From NCBI GenBank assembly GCA_030527205.1, contig JAUNBG010000006.1, positions 1 to 64,000 of the forward strand: DNA of 64,000 bases, in the 5' to 3' direction. How positions within the stretch are numbered: position 1 is the first letter of the stretch; each line of letters begins with the position of its first letter. The stretch comes from Planctomycetia bacterium. Its GTDB lineage: Bacteria; Planctomycetota; Planctomycetia; Pirellulales; Thermoguttaceae. This document shows positions 1 to 9,629 of the stretch, piece by piece. The notes under the pieces are model-generated. The model was not told the origin of the DNA. It made no database searches and was given only the letters and a program-made list of their open reading frames with translations. A program made the position numbers and the translations under genes.

Positions 1-55
1 CATTACCGCAATATTAGTTTTGCCAAATTGCTTAACTTAACGCGTCATTTCTTAG

Positions 56-922
56 TTATTCAAAAGTCAACTTTTGAAGAACGCCGCAAATAATTGTATT
101 CATTTTCGGTTCCGCATTTTCCGCCGCAGCAAGAATATCCGAAATATTGGCGGGTTCCAAAGCGTCCGGCAATCCCATATCGGTAACAATCGAAAGACCA
201 AGAACTTTTATATTGGAATGAACGGCAACAAGGACTTCAGGAACGGTTGACATTCCAACGACATCGGCGCCGATGTTGCGGAGAAAACGATATTCCGCTC
301 TTGTTTCAAGATTTGGGCCAGAAACCGCAACATAAACTCCTTTTTGAGTTGCAATTTTATTTTCCAGGGCAACTTGTTGAGCCAAATGAATCAATTCATG
401 CGAATACGGTTCGATCATATCAGGAAAACGCGGTCCAAGTCGACTGTCAAAAGTTTCAACAACAGAATCGACGCCGAGTTGACTGACGCGATCTTGAATC
501 AAGGGATTGATTCCGAGCAGATTGATATGATCTTCGATGAGCATAATATCGCCGCGTTTGAATTGAGGATTCAAACCGCCGCAAGCGTTCGAGACAACTA
601 ACAGTTCAACGCCAAGTTGTTTCATAACGCGAATCGGGAATGTTATCCGTTTGGCGCTATAACCCTCATAATAATGAAAACGGCCTTGCATTGCGAAAAC
701 TGTTTTTCCTTCCAATGTTCCGAGAATCAGTTTTCCTGCATGGGTTTCGACCGTTGATTTCGGAAAATACGGAATTTCTTCATAAGGGATAACAAGTTCC
801 GTTTCAATTTTATTGGCCAAATTTCCGAGCCCTGTTCCTAAAACAATCCCAACTTGCGGCTTTTTATTCCATTTTTGCCGAATGAAGTCTGCCGCTTCCT
901 GAATCAAATCAAATTCTGCCAT
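56..922 (-). CDS. Purine nucleoside phosphorylase (inosine/guanosine type)
   Basis: Phosphorolysis of purine nucleosides to free base and (deoxy)ribose-1-phosphate in cytosolic purine salvage. The N-terminal phosphate-binding loop reads GIVLGTGLGNLA, followed by ETHAGKL, GRFHYYEGY, SNACGGLN and GMSTVPE, all typical of the trimeric mammalian-like (PunA/XapA) PNP family rather than hexameric DeoD. I start at the ATG at 922, which gives 288 residues, the family's normal length, and has a GAAAGAAT purine run upstream. The frame stays open to 1015, but that extension does not look like PNP and the ATG at 937 has no ribosome binding site. Transcribed in the same direction as the HisN-like gene, about 530 bp away, so not clearly an operon. 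Family confident; substrate preference not visible. Confidence 0.93.
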   Translation of the reverse strand: MAEFDLIQEAADFIRQKWNKKPQVGIVLGTGLGNLANKIETELVIPYEEIPYFPKSTVETHAGKLILGTLEGKTVFAMQGRFHYYEGYSAKRITFPIRVMKQLGVELLVVSNACGGLNPQFKRGDIMLIEDHINLLGINPLIQDRVSQLGVDSVVETFDSRLGPRFPDMIEPYSHELIHLAQQVALENKIATQKGVYVAVSGPNLETRAEYRFLRNIGADVVGMSTVPEVLVAVHSNIKVLGLSIVTDMGLPDALEPANISDILAAAENAEPKMNTIICGVLQKLTFE

Positions 923-1450
923 CGAATATTCTTTCATAAAAATTTGTGTTTGTAAAATTGTGTTTGTAAAATTGATTTTTAACCAAAAACATTCGGCGCT
1001 GTCCTTCGGAAGCAATCATTAATTTGGAATAAAAAATGAATCAAAAAAGAGACCGAAGTTCTTTTGACGAAGGGAATGTCTTTATGAAAAACGGATTGTT
1101 TAATCAATGTTTACGAAATACTAAAATGAAACAAACAAATTAAACGAGAAAACCTCAGCCGATTGAAAATCCTGGAACATTGCGTTTGCAAACTTAACAA
1201 TGACGAAAGAATCATTAAGGGCAATGTCAAGGGGCGAAGGGGCGTCGCTCAAATCGGATTCGGTCTTAATTCGCCTCTTTTCTCTCAATTATTTTAACAT
1301 AATTTTGAACGAAAAAAAGAGGTCGGTTCTTTTTGGAACTTTTATCGTCAATTCAAAATTTCTGACTTTTGGGTTCGCAAGCCCGTCAAGGACGGGTTGA
1401 TTACGCAAAAGCAAAGTTTTTAACAAAGATCGGTTTCGTTAGACTCGCCC
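923..1450. other. Intergenic gap between PNP and HisN-like genes
   Basis: No credible gene. A short perfect hairpin (CCCGTC-AAG-GACGGG, 1382-1396) lies about 55 bp downstream of the minus-strand HisN-like gene. It lacks a clear T-run, so it is only a weak terminator candidate. The short open frame at 1200-1400 has no ribosome binding site or recognisable domain. Confidence 0.4.
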
Positions 1451-2245
1451 TTATTTTATTTTGGGATATTGTTTTGTCATTTCGATAACAGATTGAAAAA
1501 GGGCTTTATTGGTTGCAATTCCTTCATAACCATAAATGGTCGAATGGCCTTGCCAATCCGTAAAATGTCCGCCCGCTTCTTCAAGAATAGTCAAAAGAGG
1601 TCCCGCGTCCCAGGGACTCATTTCCGGATCGATTATTAAATCGGCCCGTCCGGTCGCAACGAGATAATAAGCGTAAGCGTCGCCCCAAGTCCTTGTTAAA
1701 TAACATTTTTGTTCCATAATATTATAAACGTCGCGACGTCCAACCTGATCGAATGTTTTAACTTCGCTGGTTAGAAAAAGAGCTTCGGAAAGAGAATTGA
1801 TCTGAGAAACCTTTGCGGGCAAGAGATTCTCGCATTTCGGATGTTTCTGCCAAGCGCCGGAACCTTTTTCCGCCCAAACCCCTTTATCAAGAGCCGGGAG
1901 CCAAATAACGCCAATAATGGGCGTTTTATTCTGTTCAATGCCAATCAGTGTGCTGTAAAGCGGAACGCCATGAATGAACGATTTCGTTCCATCAATTGGA
2001 TCCAAAATCCAGCGATAACCGGAAGTTCCCTCTTTCTCGGAAAATTCTTCGCCCAAAATGGCGTCTTGCGGAAAAGCTTCGGCAATCCGTTTGCGCAACA
2101 ATTCTTCGGCGCCTTTATCCGCCGCTGTAACGGGAGTTCCGTCGCTTTTTCTTTCAACAACAAGATCGGGACGGTCGAAATATTGCAAAGTTAAATCGCC
2201 TGCTTCTTTTGCAATTTGAATGGCAAAATCAAATCGTTCAGACAT
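1451..2245 (-). CDS. hisN: Inositol-monophosphatase-family phosphatase, probably histidinol-phosphatase (HisN type)
   Basis: Mg2+-dependent, Li+-sensitive-type phosphatase fold. The metal-binding motifs are present: GEEFSE (about residues 67-72), LDPIDGTKSFIHG (about 81-93) and the C-terminal WDAGPLLTILEEAGG. The FIHGVPLYSTLIG context and overall similarity are those of HisN histidinol-phosphatases, which make histidinol from histidinol-phosphate. IMPase or CysQ-like activity cannot be excluded from sequence alone. The length (264 aa) is typical. The start at 2245 is well supported by AAGGAG about 8 bases upstream. hisC and hisB lie far away at 60-62 kb, so the histidine genes are scattered; the monofunctional HisB there has no phosphatase domain, which fits a need for a separate HisN. 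Confidence 0.82.
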   Translation of the reverse strand: MSERFDFAIQIAKEAGDLTLQYFDRPDLVVERKSDGTPVTAADKGAEELLRKRIAEAFPQDAILGEEFSEKEGTSGYRWILDPIDGTKSFIHGVPLYSTLIGIEQNKTPIIGVIWLPALDKGVWAEKGSGAWQKHPKCENLLPAKVSQINSLSEALFLTSEVKTFDQVGRRDVYNIMEQKCYLTRTWGDAYAYYLVATGRADLIIDPEMSPWDAGPLLTILEEAGGHFTDWQGHSTIYGYEGIATNKALFQSVIEMTKQYPKIK

Positions 2246-2278
2246 TATTTTATCTCCTTTATGATTTGGATAATATTG

Positions 2279-2390
2279 AAGGGAGTTCTAACCCCCCTTC
2301 GGAGCGCGGACGTCTTGTCCGCAGGAACTGGTTTTAACGACGTTTTTCGAATGGAATTTAGCGCCAGAAACAGGTTTTTAGAACTTCCTT
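2279..2390 (+). repeat. Family A MITE-like repeat, copy 1
   Basis: About 112 bp. The left end reads AAGGGAGTTCTAACCCCCC, the right end GGTTTTTAGAACTTCCTT. Between them are the core GCGGACGTCTTGTCCGC (itself a 6-bp inverted repeat) and the segment CTGGTTTTAACGACG shared with the other copies. It lies between the start of the HisN-like gene and the end of the AddB-like gene, just outside the hisN ribosome binding site. Confidence 0.8.
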
Positions 2391-2410
2391 TTAATACATA
2401 AAAACGGACA

Positions 2411-5400
2411 TTAAAGGTTAAGTAACTGATTTTCGAGGGTTATCGGAGCCAGTTCTTCCATAAAAGGCGGACTTTTAACGGAAAGAATTGTTCCTTTTTC
2501 TGGATGAAGCGGATCAATCAAGGCGTCGGGACGAATATCCGTTTTCCATAACCTTCGAATTGTTCGAATGATCCAAAATGCGGTTTCATTTGCTGAAAGG
2601 AAATCGTTTTTGGTCCAGGGAGCAATAACGGCTTTCGACAATCCTGTTTGCGGCAAAACAATATAACCTGGCGTCGGTTCAATTTCATTTGCGTCCAATC
2701 GATATTCATGAAGAATGTCTTTAAAGAAAAAACGATAAAGCGGAAGTTGCAGATCTGTCCATTCCCAAAACGAAGGTTGATTTTGCGATTCTTCCAGATT
2801 GTCATCGAATGAGTTTGTTTCTTTTGAGGGGGAAACGTCTAAAAATTTTGAAAGCATTGATTTGGCAGGATTTAAGTTTATTGCAACACTTTTCTTTTTT
2901 CGATGCCTTTTGTCTACGGAATTTCCAACCCCCAATGAAATCAATGGCGAATCGGCAAAATCGGCGTCAGGGATTTTCTTTCCTTCTTCAATTGAATCAA
3001 ATGTTTTATAATCAAAGATAAACCAACGATTTATCCTTTGATTATAATCAATTCGGTCAATTCGTCCCTTTATTTGAACAGGAATATTGTCGACGTTGAA
3101 CGTTATCATTTCTGAAGCGGTTGATGTTTCGACATAACGAATAAGATTTCCTTCCGATCTCCATTGAGCTTGCCAGGAAGCAAAGGAATTAAGGCGTTTG
3201 CGTATCAACTCTGTTTGGACGGGAAGAACGGGCGAACTATTCCAGCCAAAAAAATCTTTGATATATTGATCCAATTGACGATTCAACCAGTCTTGAATAA
3301 GAAACGGATCGTCGCAATCTCTTATTTGCTCATTTTTTCCGAAACGTTTTAATATTTCATGAATAATATTTCCAAATCCTGCGGCATCCAATTCGGAACG
3401 ATTGTCAACAGCCGATTTTAGCATAAATTGATGTTTGAGGAAATATCGATAGGGACAGGCAATAAAATCACGAAATTCTGTAACTTTCATTATTGACGGA
3501 ATGGGCCGTTTCATTTTTAAAATCGGCGGTTCAAAAGAATGTTCAATCGAACATTTTTGCGGCGAATGTTTTGAGGTTTCGGATTTATTAATATTATTGC
3601 CACTAAAATCAATCTCTTCGAAATTTTCGCATAAATCTGATAATATTTTTCTTTGGTTGTCTGAAAAAGACGATTCTGTGTCGAAAAAACGACAGACTCT
3701 TTTTGCGATAACTTCTGATTTATCGGCAAATAAAAGACGACTGGGCAAAAGCGGATCGCCTTCAAGGGAACGCCTGGAAAAAATAATGGGAATATTGGAA
3801 TGGGTTGCCAAAATGGCCGATAAATAATAAGCGTCGCGACAATAGCGACTTCGATCATTCTCAAGATGAAGCGCCCGTCGAAGAAATCCGGATAAAAAAA
3901 TCTCGTTCGAAAAAGTTGACGGAACGACATTGTCGTTAAAACAAGTTATCGCGACTGTCGCAGAGTCGTCCGTCATTAAATCCAGCCAACCAATGATTTC
4001 CAATGCGTTTTCCGAATCGTTTGGCTGTTGGCGTTCTTTAACAGTCAATCGAAGCAAAAGTTCAATGGCTTCTGAACTTGAAACGATTTCATTTTCGTTG
4101 ACAGGAAGCGCCAAAAAATCAAGAAGATAACTTTTGATAACGCTTAAACTGCTTTCAATTTGCTTTCGTTTTAATGTAACGATTTTGTCGTTGTCCCGGG
4201 TTGCAAATTCTTGACGAATTTCTAATGAATTGATCGTTTGGGTCTTGTCTTCAATTAGATTAAACGGAATCCCGTCTTCGATCAGGCTTCTCGAATTTAA
4301 TGTTATTGAGTTGGCTGGTTCAGATGTTTCCAAACTTTCGTTCGAATTGTTATAAAGTTCGTTTAAAAAGTTTTGAAAAACGGTTCCCCATTCAGGCAAC
4401 GAAAGAAAAAGTTCAGAAAAGATTCCTTGATACTTCTTTGTGTTTTCGATGACTTCGCTCATTGTTTCGACGTTAAATTTTTGATTTTTATCAAAAAAAT
4501 TATTTTTTGGGTCGTTAATATTGCCGACTCTCTCAAGTTCAAGTTTAACGTCGGACAGATCTGACTCTGGTTCATTTTCGGGAGTCAATGGTTGCGGAAG
4601 TTCGTTTTGATTCTCGTTATTCTCTTTTCGCGACGGTTTTTTGAAAAAGGATAATAATTGATCCAGAACGGCATAAGCTCGACGCAAATAGGGAAAAGTT
4701 GTATTTTGAGTTGGAACGTCTTCATTGACAAAAGGTTTCCAAAAACCGTCAACATGATCCGGCATAAAGGTTGTTTGATATCGGTCCAATTCGCCCAGCC
4801 AATCGCCAAACGGAAGTTTATAATCAAAACCGTCGTTCCAATGTCTTTCGATATAATCTTCGATATCGGGATTTCGTAATAATTCTGTCAAAAATTTGAA
4901 CTTGCGATTTTTCAAAAAGGCGGCAAGAATGAGAAAAAGTCGATAAACTCTCGATTTCCGAAACGATTCGCCGGTTGATAAAATGATGTCTTGACGAATT
5001 TTGAGCATTTGTTGTTCGAGAAAGGGAACCAATTGTTCATTGGGAACACAAATCGTTGTCGAAAAATGCCTGGGCAACGGTTCATTGGTTTCGACGCGAC
5101 ATTCGTCAATGAATTTCGTTTGCCTTGGATCATTATTCTTGAGAACGGTTTGAGTCTTTTTCGCTTCATTCAATTTGAATAAGTTTTTTTGAAACAATTT
5201 CGCGGCAACGGCAGCCTGTTCGACAAAAGTGTCCGTTTGAAAAAGTTGATCGTCAGAAACAATAATCGGTTCATTCTGCCAGGCTTCCGGAATAATGCAA
5301 CCAAATGAATCGAATTTATTTTTAATGTTGATTGACGCATAAGTCATAATCCAAACCGATTGAGAAACTTGTTCCAGCATTTTCTTTTGAACGGCGTTCA

Positions 5401-6061
5401 AGTCAACTGTCCCAATAAGATAAACAATGCGATCTGTTCGACATTTATGCTCTTTAATTGCTTGAATTCGGGCTATTTGCTCATCGACAAGATTCAATTC
5501 GTTCAGTTTTTGATAATATTTTTGATAAAGCCTGTCCAAAACATTCCAACGGGTCATTTCGTCTGTTATTCCAAGACGACGACAATAATTGGCAACGTCT
5601 TTGAAATTAAGACATTCCGCAGACAAATCTTGATGAAGACGATTGAGCATATCGGCGATTTCCATTTGAGCTTTCCAATCCTCGAAAGACGGCGGAAATG
5701 GAATAAGCGCTTTGATCTCAGAACTTTCCGAACGAATTGTTTCCTTTAAAGCTTTTTGCCAAATCGTTAATCGGGCAATCGAAGACGCTTGCGGACGGTT
5801 TTCATAATAAAGCTCTTCCGGCAAGTCTCTCAAAGTCAAATATTGGGGCAAAGAACCATTTGAGGAAATGCGCCCCTGGAAACTCAATTCCTTGATTCGA
5901 GATTCCAATAAATGTCGAATTCGTTTTATTGCCCGGCTATTGGGCAAAATGAGTAAAAGATTGTCCAATACAAATTGATCTTCTTTAACCCATTGATTCA
6001 AAAGATGTTCAACAACTTCGGTTAAAAACGGTTTGGTCCAGTCGAAAAATATTTGTTGCAT
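2411..6061 (-). CDS. AddB/RecC-like protein with C-terminal PD-(D/E)XK nuclease domain
   Basis: A large (1216 aa) protein of the AddB/RecC superfamily, whose members process double-strand breaks with a UvrD/AddA helicase partner. The N-terminal LLLILPNSRAIKRIRHLL segment resembles the start of AddB proteins whose helicase domain has lost its Walker A loop; I see no GxxGxGKT. The last third carries a RecB-family nuclease: FGNIIHEIL (His, near residue 900), GRIDRID (near 995-1000) and FDYKT (near 1017), the H...D...DYK catalytic pattern. CPYRYFLKH may be one part of an iron-sulphur motif, but the full cysteine set is not evident. The ATG at 6061 is preferred over the one at 6094 because GAGAGG lies just upstream. 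The middle is rich in Asn, Glu and Ser. No AddA-like helicase gene lies nearby. Confidence 0.75.
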   Translation of the reverse strand: MQQIFFDWTKPFLTEVVEHLLNQWVKEDQFVLDNLLLILPNSRAIKRIRHLLESRIKELSFQGRISSNGSLPQYLTLRDLPEELYYENRPQASSIARLTIWQKALKETIRSESSEIKALIPFPPSFEDWKAQMEIADMLNRLHQDLSAECLNFKDVANYCRRLGITDEMTRWNVLDRLYQKYYQKLNELNLVDEQIARIQAIKEHKCRTDRIVYLIGTVDLNAVQKKMLEQVSQSVWIMTYASINIKNKFDSFGCIIPEAWQNEPIIVSDDQLFQTDTFVEQAAVAAKLFQKNLFKLNEAKKTQTVLKNNDPRQTKFIDECRVETNEPLPRHFSTTICVPNEQLVPFLEQQMLKIRQDIILSTGESFRKSRVYRLFLILAAFLKNRKFKFLTELLRNPDIEDYIERHWNDGFDYKLPFGDWLGELDRYQTTFMPDHVDGFWKPFVNEDVPTQNTTFPYLRRAYAVLDQLLSFFKKPSRKENNENQNELPQPLTPENEPESDLSDVKLELERVGNINDPKNNFFDKNQKFNVETMSEVIENTKKYQGIFSELFLSLPEWGTVFQNFLNELYNNSNESLETSEPANSITLNSRSLIEDGIPFNLIEDKTQTINSLEIRQEFATRDNDKIVTLKRKQIESSLSVIKSYLLDFLALPVNENEIVSSSEAIELLLRLTVKERQQPNDSENALEIIGWLDLMTDDSATVAITCFNDNVVPSTFSNEIFLSGFLRRALHLENDRSRYCRDAYYLSAILATHSNIPIIFSRRSLEGDPLLPSRLLFADKSEVIAKRVCRFFDTESSFSDNQRKILSDLCENFEEIDFSGNNINKSETSKHSPQKCSIEHSFEPPILKMKRPIPSIMKVTEFRDFIACPYRYFLKHQFMLKSAVDNRSELDAAGFGNIIHEILKRFGKNEQIRDCDDPFLIQDWLNRQLDQYIKDFFGWNSSPVLPVQTELIRKRLNSFASWQAQWRSEGNLIRYVETSTASEMITFNVDNIPVQIKGRIDRIDYNQRINRWFIFDYKTFDSIEEGKKIPDADFADSPLISLGVGNSVDKRHRKKKSVAINLNPAKSMLSKFLDVSPSKETNSFDDNLEESQNQPSFWEWTDLQLPLYRFFFKDILHEYRLDANEIEPTPGYIVLPQTGLSKAVIAPWTKNDFLSANETAFWIIRTIRRLWKTDIRPDALIDPLHPEKGTILSVKSPPFMEELAPITLENQLLNL

Positions 6062-6264
6062 GAAAACCTCTCTTTTGTCAACGGCATAAAGCAATAAACA
6101 ATCCGAATATAGGAGCAGTTTTCTTTTGTTTCAAATTCTCTTTTGAAAGAATTGCCTTTTTATGAACTTTTTGATTCGAGAAGTCATTTCAAACTTCAAG
6201 ATTATCCGTTCATTGTTTCCGAATAGTTTGTTAATGTTGCCTTAATATTTAATTGAATCATAAA

Positions 6265-8280
6265 TCATTGTTGAACAATCAAAACATGTTCGCCAAAATC
6301 GACGTCTTCTTCAAGAGGTTTGCCGTCTTCGCCAAACTTCAAATCGGCTTCCGAGGTTTTACTTTTTGCAACCTCAAAAAGATTCAAATAGATATCGCCC
6401 GCCTTTTCGCCTGAAATCGAACTTAAAGCGTTTGCGACTTCCTGTAAATATCGAACAAAAATGCTGCGTCGTTCGCCTTGCTGTTTGACCTTTTCTCGAC
6501 GACTCAAAAACAGTCCGAGTTTTCTCCCGACGGTTTGTAAAGCCAAACGCAATTCCTTTTGTATTTCCGGATAAGAAGCAATTGCTTCTTTCGATTCGCT
6601 TGTAAAGGGAACCCAAACGCTTGCCAAATGAACCATAACCGTTAATGGCCCGCGAGGCAATTGATTCTTCGTTTGAGACAAACCATAAGATCGCCAATTC
6701 ATTTGCATAATGGATTGCGTAATAAGGCAAGCGCCTGCTTGAAATTGCAAAGGAACCCGATTTGCATAGCGATAAACGTTCATCGTTTGGCCTTCGGAAA
6801 GATTGAGCGTTCTCAACGATTCCAAAAGCGATTCAAATTCTCTGGTCGTTAATTTGGGAGGCGAGACTCTCGGACGAATTTTCGCATTTTTAATCAATTT
6901 ATCCGCTCCGTCGGGGCCGATTCCGTCAAAAGAAGCCGTTAAAAATTGACGAATTGTTCGCGCATCGCTTTCATCAAGAATTTCCCTCAACGATTCTCTG
7001 GAAACCTTTTGAAGGGAAGGGCCGCCGCCATAAGCCAACCCAACCTCAATTTGAAAAGGATTGCCTCGATAAACCGAAGGCGGTCTCGTTGTCGAAACAT
7101 AAAATTCGGCGGGCACAACTTTATGCAATCCCGCTAAAATATGTTTTTCGCCGATCGGAATAATGCAGTCGGTTGAAGGCGCTGGGATTTTCGTTTCCAT
7201 AATGGCCGAATATAATTTTTGAACATCGTCTCGAGTCATCGACTCGGGATTTGTCCGAACGGAGAGCCCCGCTGTTTCACAAAGAACTTTGGCGACATTT
7301 TTGGAAACCCGACTAAAAGATTCCATTAAAAATTTCAACAGCGTCGGTTGAGTTGTTTCTTGAAGCATATTAAGTAAACGCCCCAATTCAACGCCATACG
7401 GATGCGGTTTGATTTCAACGGGTTCCGGCGGAAGCTCCGTAACAACCGAAGAATAAGTCGTCTCTTGACCTTCGGGATCAATATAATGGAAAGTCGCATG
7501 AGGATTCGAAATCGCTGTCTGTTCTAAATATTCATCAACGCTTCCTCGGCCTCGTTGATATTTAGCTTCAAGTTCGATTGTTACGCGCGTTCCGTGAGGG
7601 ACATCAACCCATTCTATTTCCTGCTCGACAAGCCATTGACGTCCAGAATCGTCATTTAAAGAAAAAGCTTCGCCTTCGCCGTTGCCGTTGAGGATAATCG
7701 GGCGATTCTGCTTCGTATCCATACGAATTACATAATAATGCGACGGTTTGCGAACCGACAGTTTGGATATAATTTTAACAGGGCGCCCTGTCGTCAAAAG
7801 TCCATACATTCCGGCGGCGCTGATTCCAATTCCCTGTTGACCGCGACTCATTCGCAGACGATGAAATTTTGAACCATAAAGCAATTTTCCAAAAATCAAG
7901 GGAATCTGTTGACGAACAATTCCCGGGCCATTGTCCTGAATGCCGACTTTATAATGATTCGACCCCGTTGACTCAACATGAACCCAAATTTCCGGCAGAA
8001 TTCCCGCTTCTTCGCAAGCGTCCAATGAATTATCGACCGCTTCTTTAACTGTTGTCAATAAAGCTTTGCGAGGATTGTCAAACCCCAAAAGATGTCGATT
8101 CTTGGCAAAAAATTCGCTGACGGATATCTCTTTTTGGGCTGCAGCCATTTCTTTGGCGCTGGCTCGACGTTGCGGTTGAATTTCTTTTTTGCTCATTTCA
8201 GCTTTATTTATATTCCGAAAAGGTTTTTCTCCCGATTTTGATTTTTCTGATTCCGTCAACGTTAAGTTCTCTTCGGACAT
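6265..8280 (-). CDS. top6B: DNA topoisomerase VI subunit B
   Basis: ATPase subunit of the type IIB topoisomerase, which with the Spo11-like A subunit passes one duplex through another. The GHKL ATPase is clear: KEAVDNSLDACEEAG (N84), IQDNGPGI (D116) and RGQQGIGISAAGMYG (146-160), matching archaeal TopVI-B. An H2TH-like region and a transducer domain would fill residues about 270-600. At 671 residues it is longer than the usual 520-620. The extra length is mainly the charged N-terminal 45 residues, so the true start may be the ATG at residue 29; an AGGAA site lies 9-13 bases before the first ATG. A-subunit genes usually sit next to it, but none is present in this window. The neighbour downstream is the AddB-like gene. 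Confidence 0.93.
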   Translation of the reverse strand: MSEENLTLTESEKSKSGEKPFRNINKAEMSKKEIQPQRRASAKEMAAAQKEISVSEFFAKNRHLLGFDNPRKALLTTVKEAVDNSLDACEEAGILPEIWVHVESTGSNHYKVGIQDNGPGIVRQQIPLIFGKLLYGSKFHRLRMSRGQQGIGISAAGMYGLLTTGRPVKIISKLSVRKPSHYYVIRMDTKQNRPIILNGNGEGEAFSLNDDSGRQWLVEQEIEWVDVPHGTRVTIELEAKYQRGRGSVDEYLEQTAISNPHATFHYIDPEGQETTYSSVVTELPPEPVEIKPHPYGVELGRLLNMLQETTQPTLLKFLMESFSRVSKNVAKVLCETAGLSVRTNPESMTRDDVQKLYSAIMETKIPAPSTDCIIPIGEKHILAGLHKVVPAEFYVSTTRPPSVYRGNPFQIEVGLAYGGGPSLQKVSRESLREILDESDARTIRQFLTASFDGIGPDGADKLIKNAKIRPRVSPPKLTTREFESLLESLRTLNLSEGQTMNVYRYANRVPLQFQAGACLITQSIMQMNWRSYGLSQTKNQLPRGPLTVMVHLASVWVPFTSESKEAIASYPEIQKELRLALQTVGRKLGLFLSRREKVKQQGERRSIFVRYLQEVANALSSISGEKAGDIYLNLFEVAKSKTSEADLKFGEDGKPLEEDVDFGEHVLIVQQ

Positions 8281-9256
8281 ATTGATTGATTCCTGCTGAA
8301 ACCGTTTTTAAAAATATGTTTTATAATAAAATGCGTCAATTATCAATGCGGATCTAGCGAAAACAGGTTATTATGATCAATCCGTCTTCTTTATTTTTAT
8401 GAAATTTGATTATTGACTGAAAATGATATTTTATTCCAATTCAAGAAAACAAAATCCCGTAATATTTCGACGGATTACGAAAACGCAAAACTTGTTGTCG
8501 ATTCCTGTTTCTTTAAACAACTGGACTTGATTTGGCTCCGGTTGGTTGATTAATTCCTTCAAAAGAATTCAATGCGATTTCTTTGAACAGGAAGTTCTAA
8601 AATCCTGTTTTTGGCATTAAACTCCATTCAAAAAAGCGTCGCAAAACCAGTTCCTGCGGACGAGACCTTCGCGTTCCCGGCGGATTTTGGGAATTTCATG
8701 AATGTTATATTTCTTTTTGACAATTAATGAGTTGATCTTTCCTGCGAAAGGTTTCCCAACAAAATGGATAACCCAAACAAAACGTTCCTGTCATTTCAGT
8801 ATAAATGATTAAGTTGTTTTCGGAATATCGATCTAACATTTTTTGTCAATTAAAATTAAACTTCGGCAAAATCGATAAAATTGATGAAATCTGTTTAATT
8901 GGATCGTTTTGTTTTAAATTGGAGAAAATAAAGAAAATTTTTGTGATTCTTTTTGAATTGTCCATTATAATTAAGTAAGCTGAAGAAAAGAAAGGCAAAT
9001 TTTCTTAAGAAAGTTATTATATCAATAATAGCTTTTTTGTTGAGTATATAAATCTTAAATAAACGATTTTTGAAGATTATATTATTATAACGATATAACA
9101 AACAAAAATCAAAAAATCATGTTTTAAATAAATTGACTTGCGATTATCAATTGTCTTTTGCCGATAAGAGCGGCAATTTTTCAGCTCCGATTTCGGCTTC
9201 AGTAAACTGCCCGTTGTTTGGATTGCGAAGTCAACGAATTTGGATTAACAACCGTT
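8281..9256. other. Long AT-rich intergenic region
   Basis: About 975 bp upstream of TopoVI-B. It holds a family A repeat (8589-8697). The AT-rich open frame at 8895-9101 on the minus strand encodes an Ile/Phe/Lys/Asn string with no domain or ribosome binding site, so I do not call it. Nothing else recognisable. Confidence 0.5.
8589..8697 (-). repeat. Family A MITE-like repeat, copy 2
   Basis: Begins AGGAAGTTCTAAAATCC. It carries AAAACCAGTTCCTGCGGACGAGACC, the reverse orientation of the core in copy 1, and ends in a degenerate right repeat (GGATTTTGGGAATTTC). Intergenic, upstream of TopoVI-B. Confidence 0.7.
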
Positions 9257-9352
9257 TTATTCATATTTTTTATGCCGATTGAAAATCAAGAAGGCTTGCA
9301 ACAGGAAACAAAATCCTAACGTCAAAGCCATCCAGAACCAGATTAAAGTCAT
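9257..9352 (-). CDS. Small single-span membrane protein (31 aa), hypothetical
   Basis: An ATG at 9352 opens a 31-codon frame ending in TAA. It is preceded by AAAGGA at a good distance (AAAGGATTGACGA then ATG). The product begins MTLIWFWMALTLGFCFLLQA, an almost entirely hydrophobic helix, and continues LIFNRHKKYE, a positively charged tail as expected for an N-out/C-in single-span miniprotein. Length and layout recall small subunits or regulators of membrane complexes, but there is no family match I can name. Chance is possible in AT-rich DNA; the SD site, amphipathic end and clean stop make it worth recording. Confidence 0.4.
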   Translation of the reverse strand: MTLIWFWMALTLGFCFLLQAFLIFNRHKKYE

Positions 9353-9629
9353 TCGTCAATCCTTTTCGAAAACATTATTTTAACATTTAAAATTGAAAAC
9401 AGATTCTATCTTGAATTTTCCGGAACGTTAATTCTCTCAAAATGATAATGTTTTATAAATATCCCGAATCAATCTGGGCAAATCATTTTTGTCCTGTTTT
9501 CGGTTTCAATAATTTGCCCTTGATGACTCAGCTTGAGAACAAAAAAGAGGGATTTTTCAACTCGCTGACGTTTATCGTCGCGGAAATAGTCTTGCAGAAT
9601 CTGTTCAAAATAAGAAAGACTCGATAAAA

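Noticed and set aside
1200-1400. Open frame of 66 codons between pnp and hisN
   Set aside because: No ribosome binding site, no domain, and it runs through a hairpin region.
8895-9101. Minus-strand open frame of 68 codons
   Set aside because: Pure AT-rich Ile/Asn/Lys/Phe composition, no ribosome binding site and no domain.
8281-9256. TTGACAATTAATGAG as a strong promoter
   Set aside because: Perfect -35-like word, but no -10 at 16-18 bp and no gene in that direction nearby.
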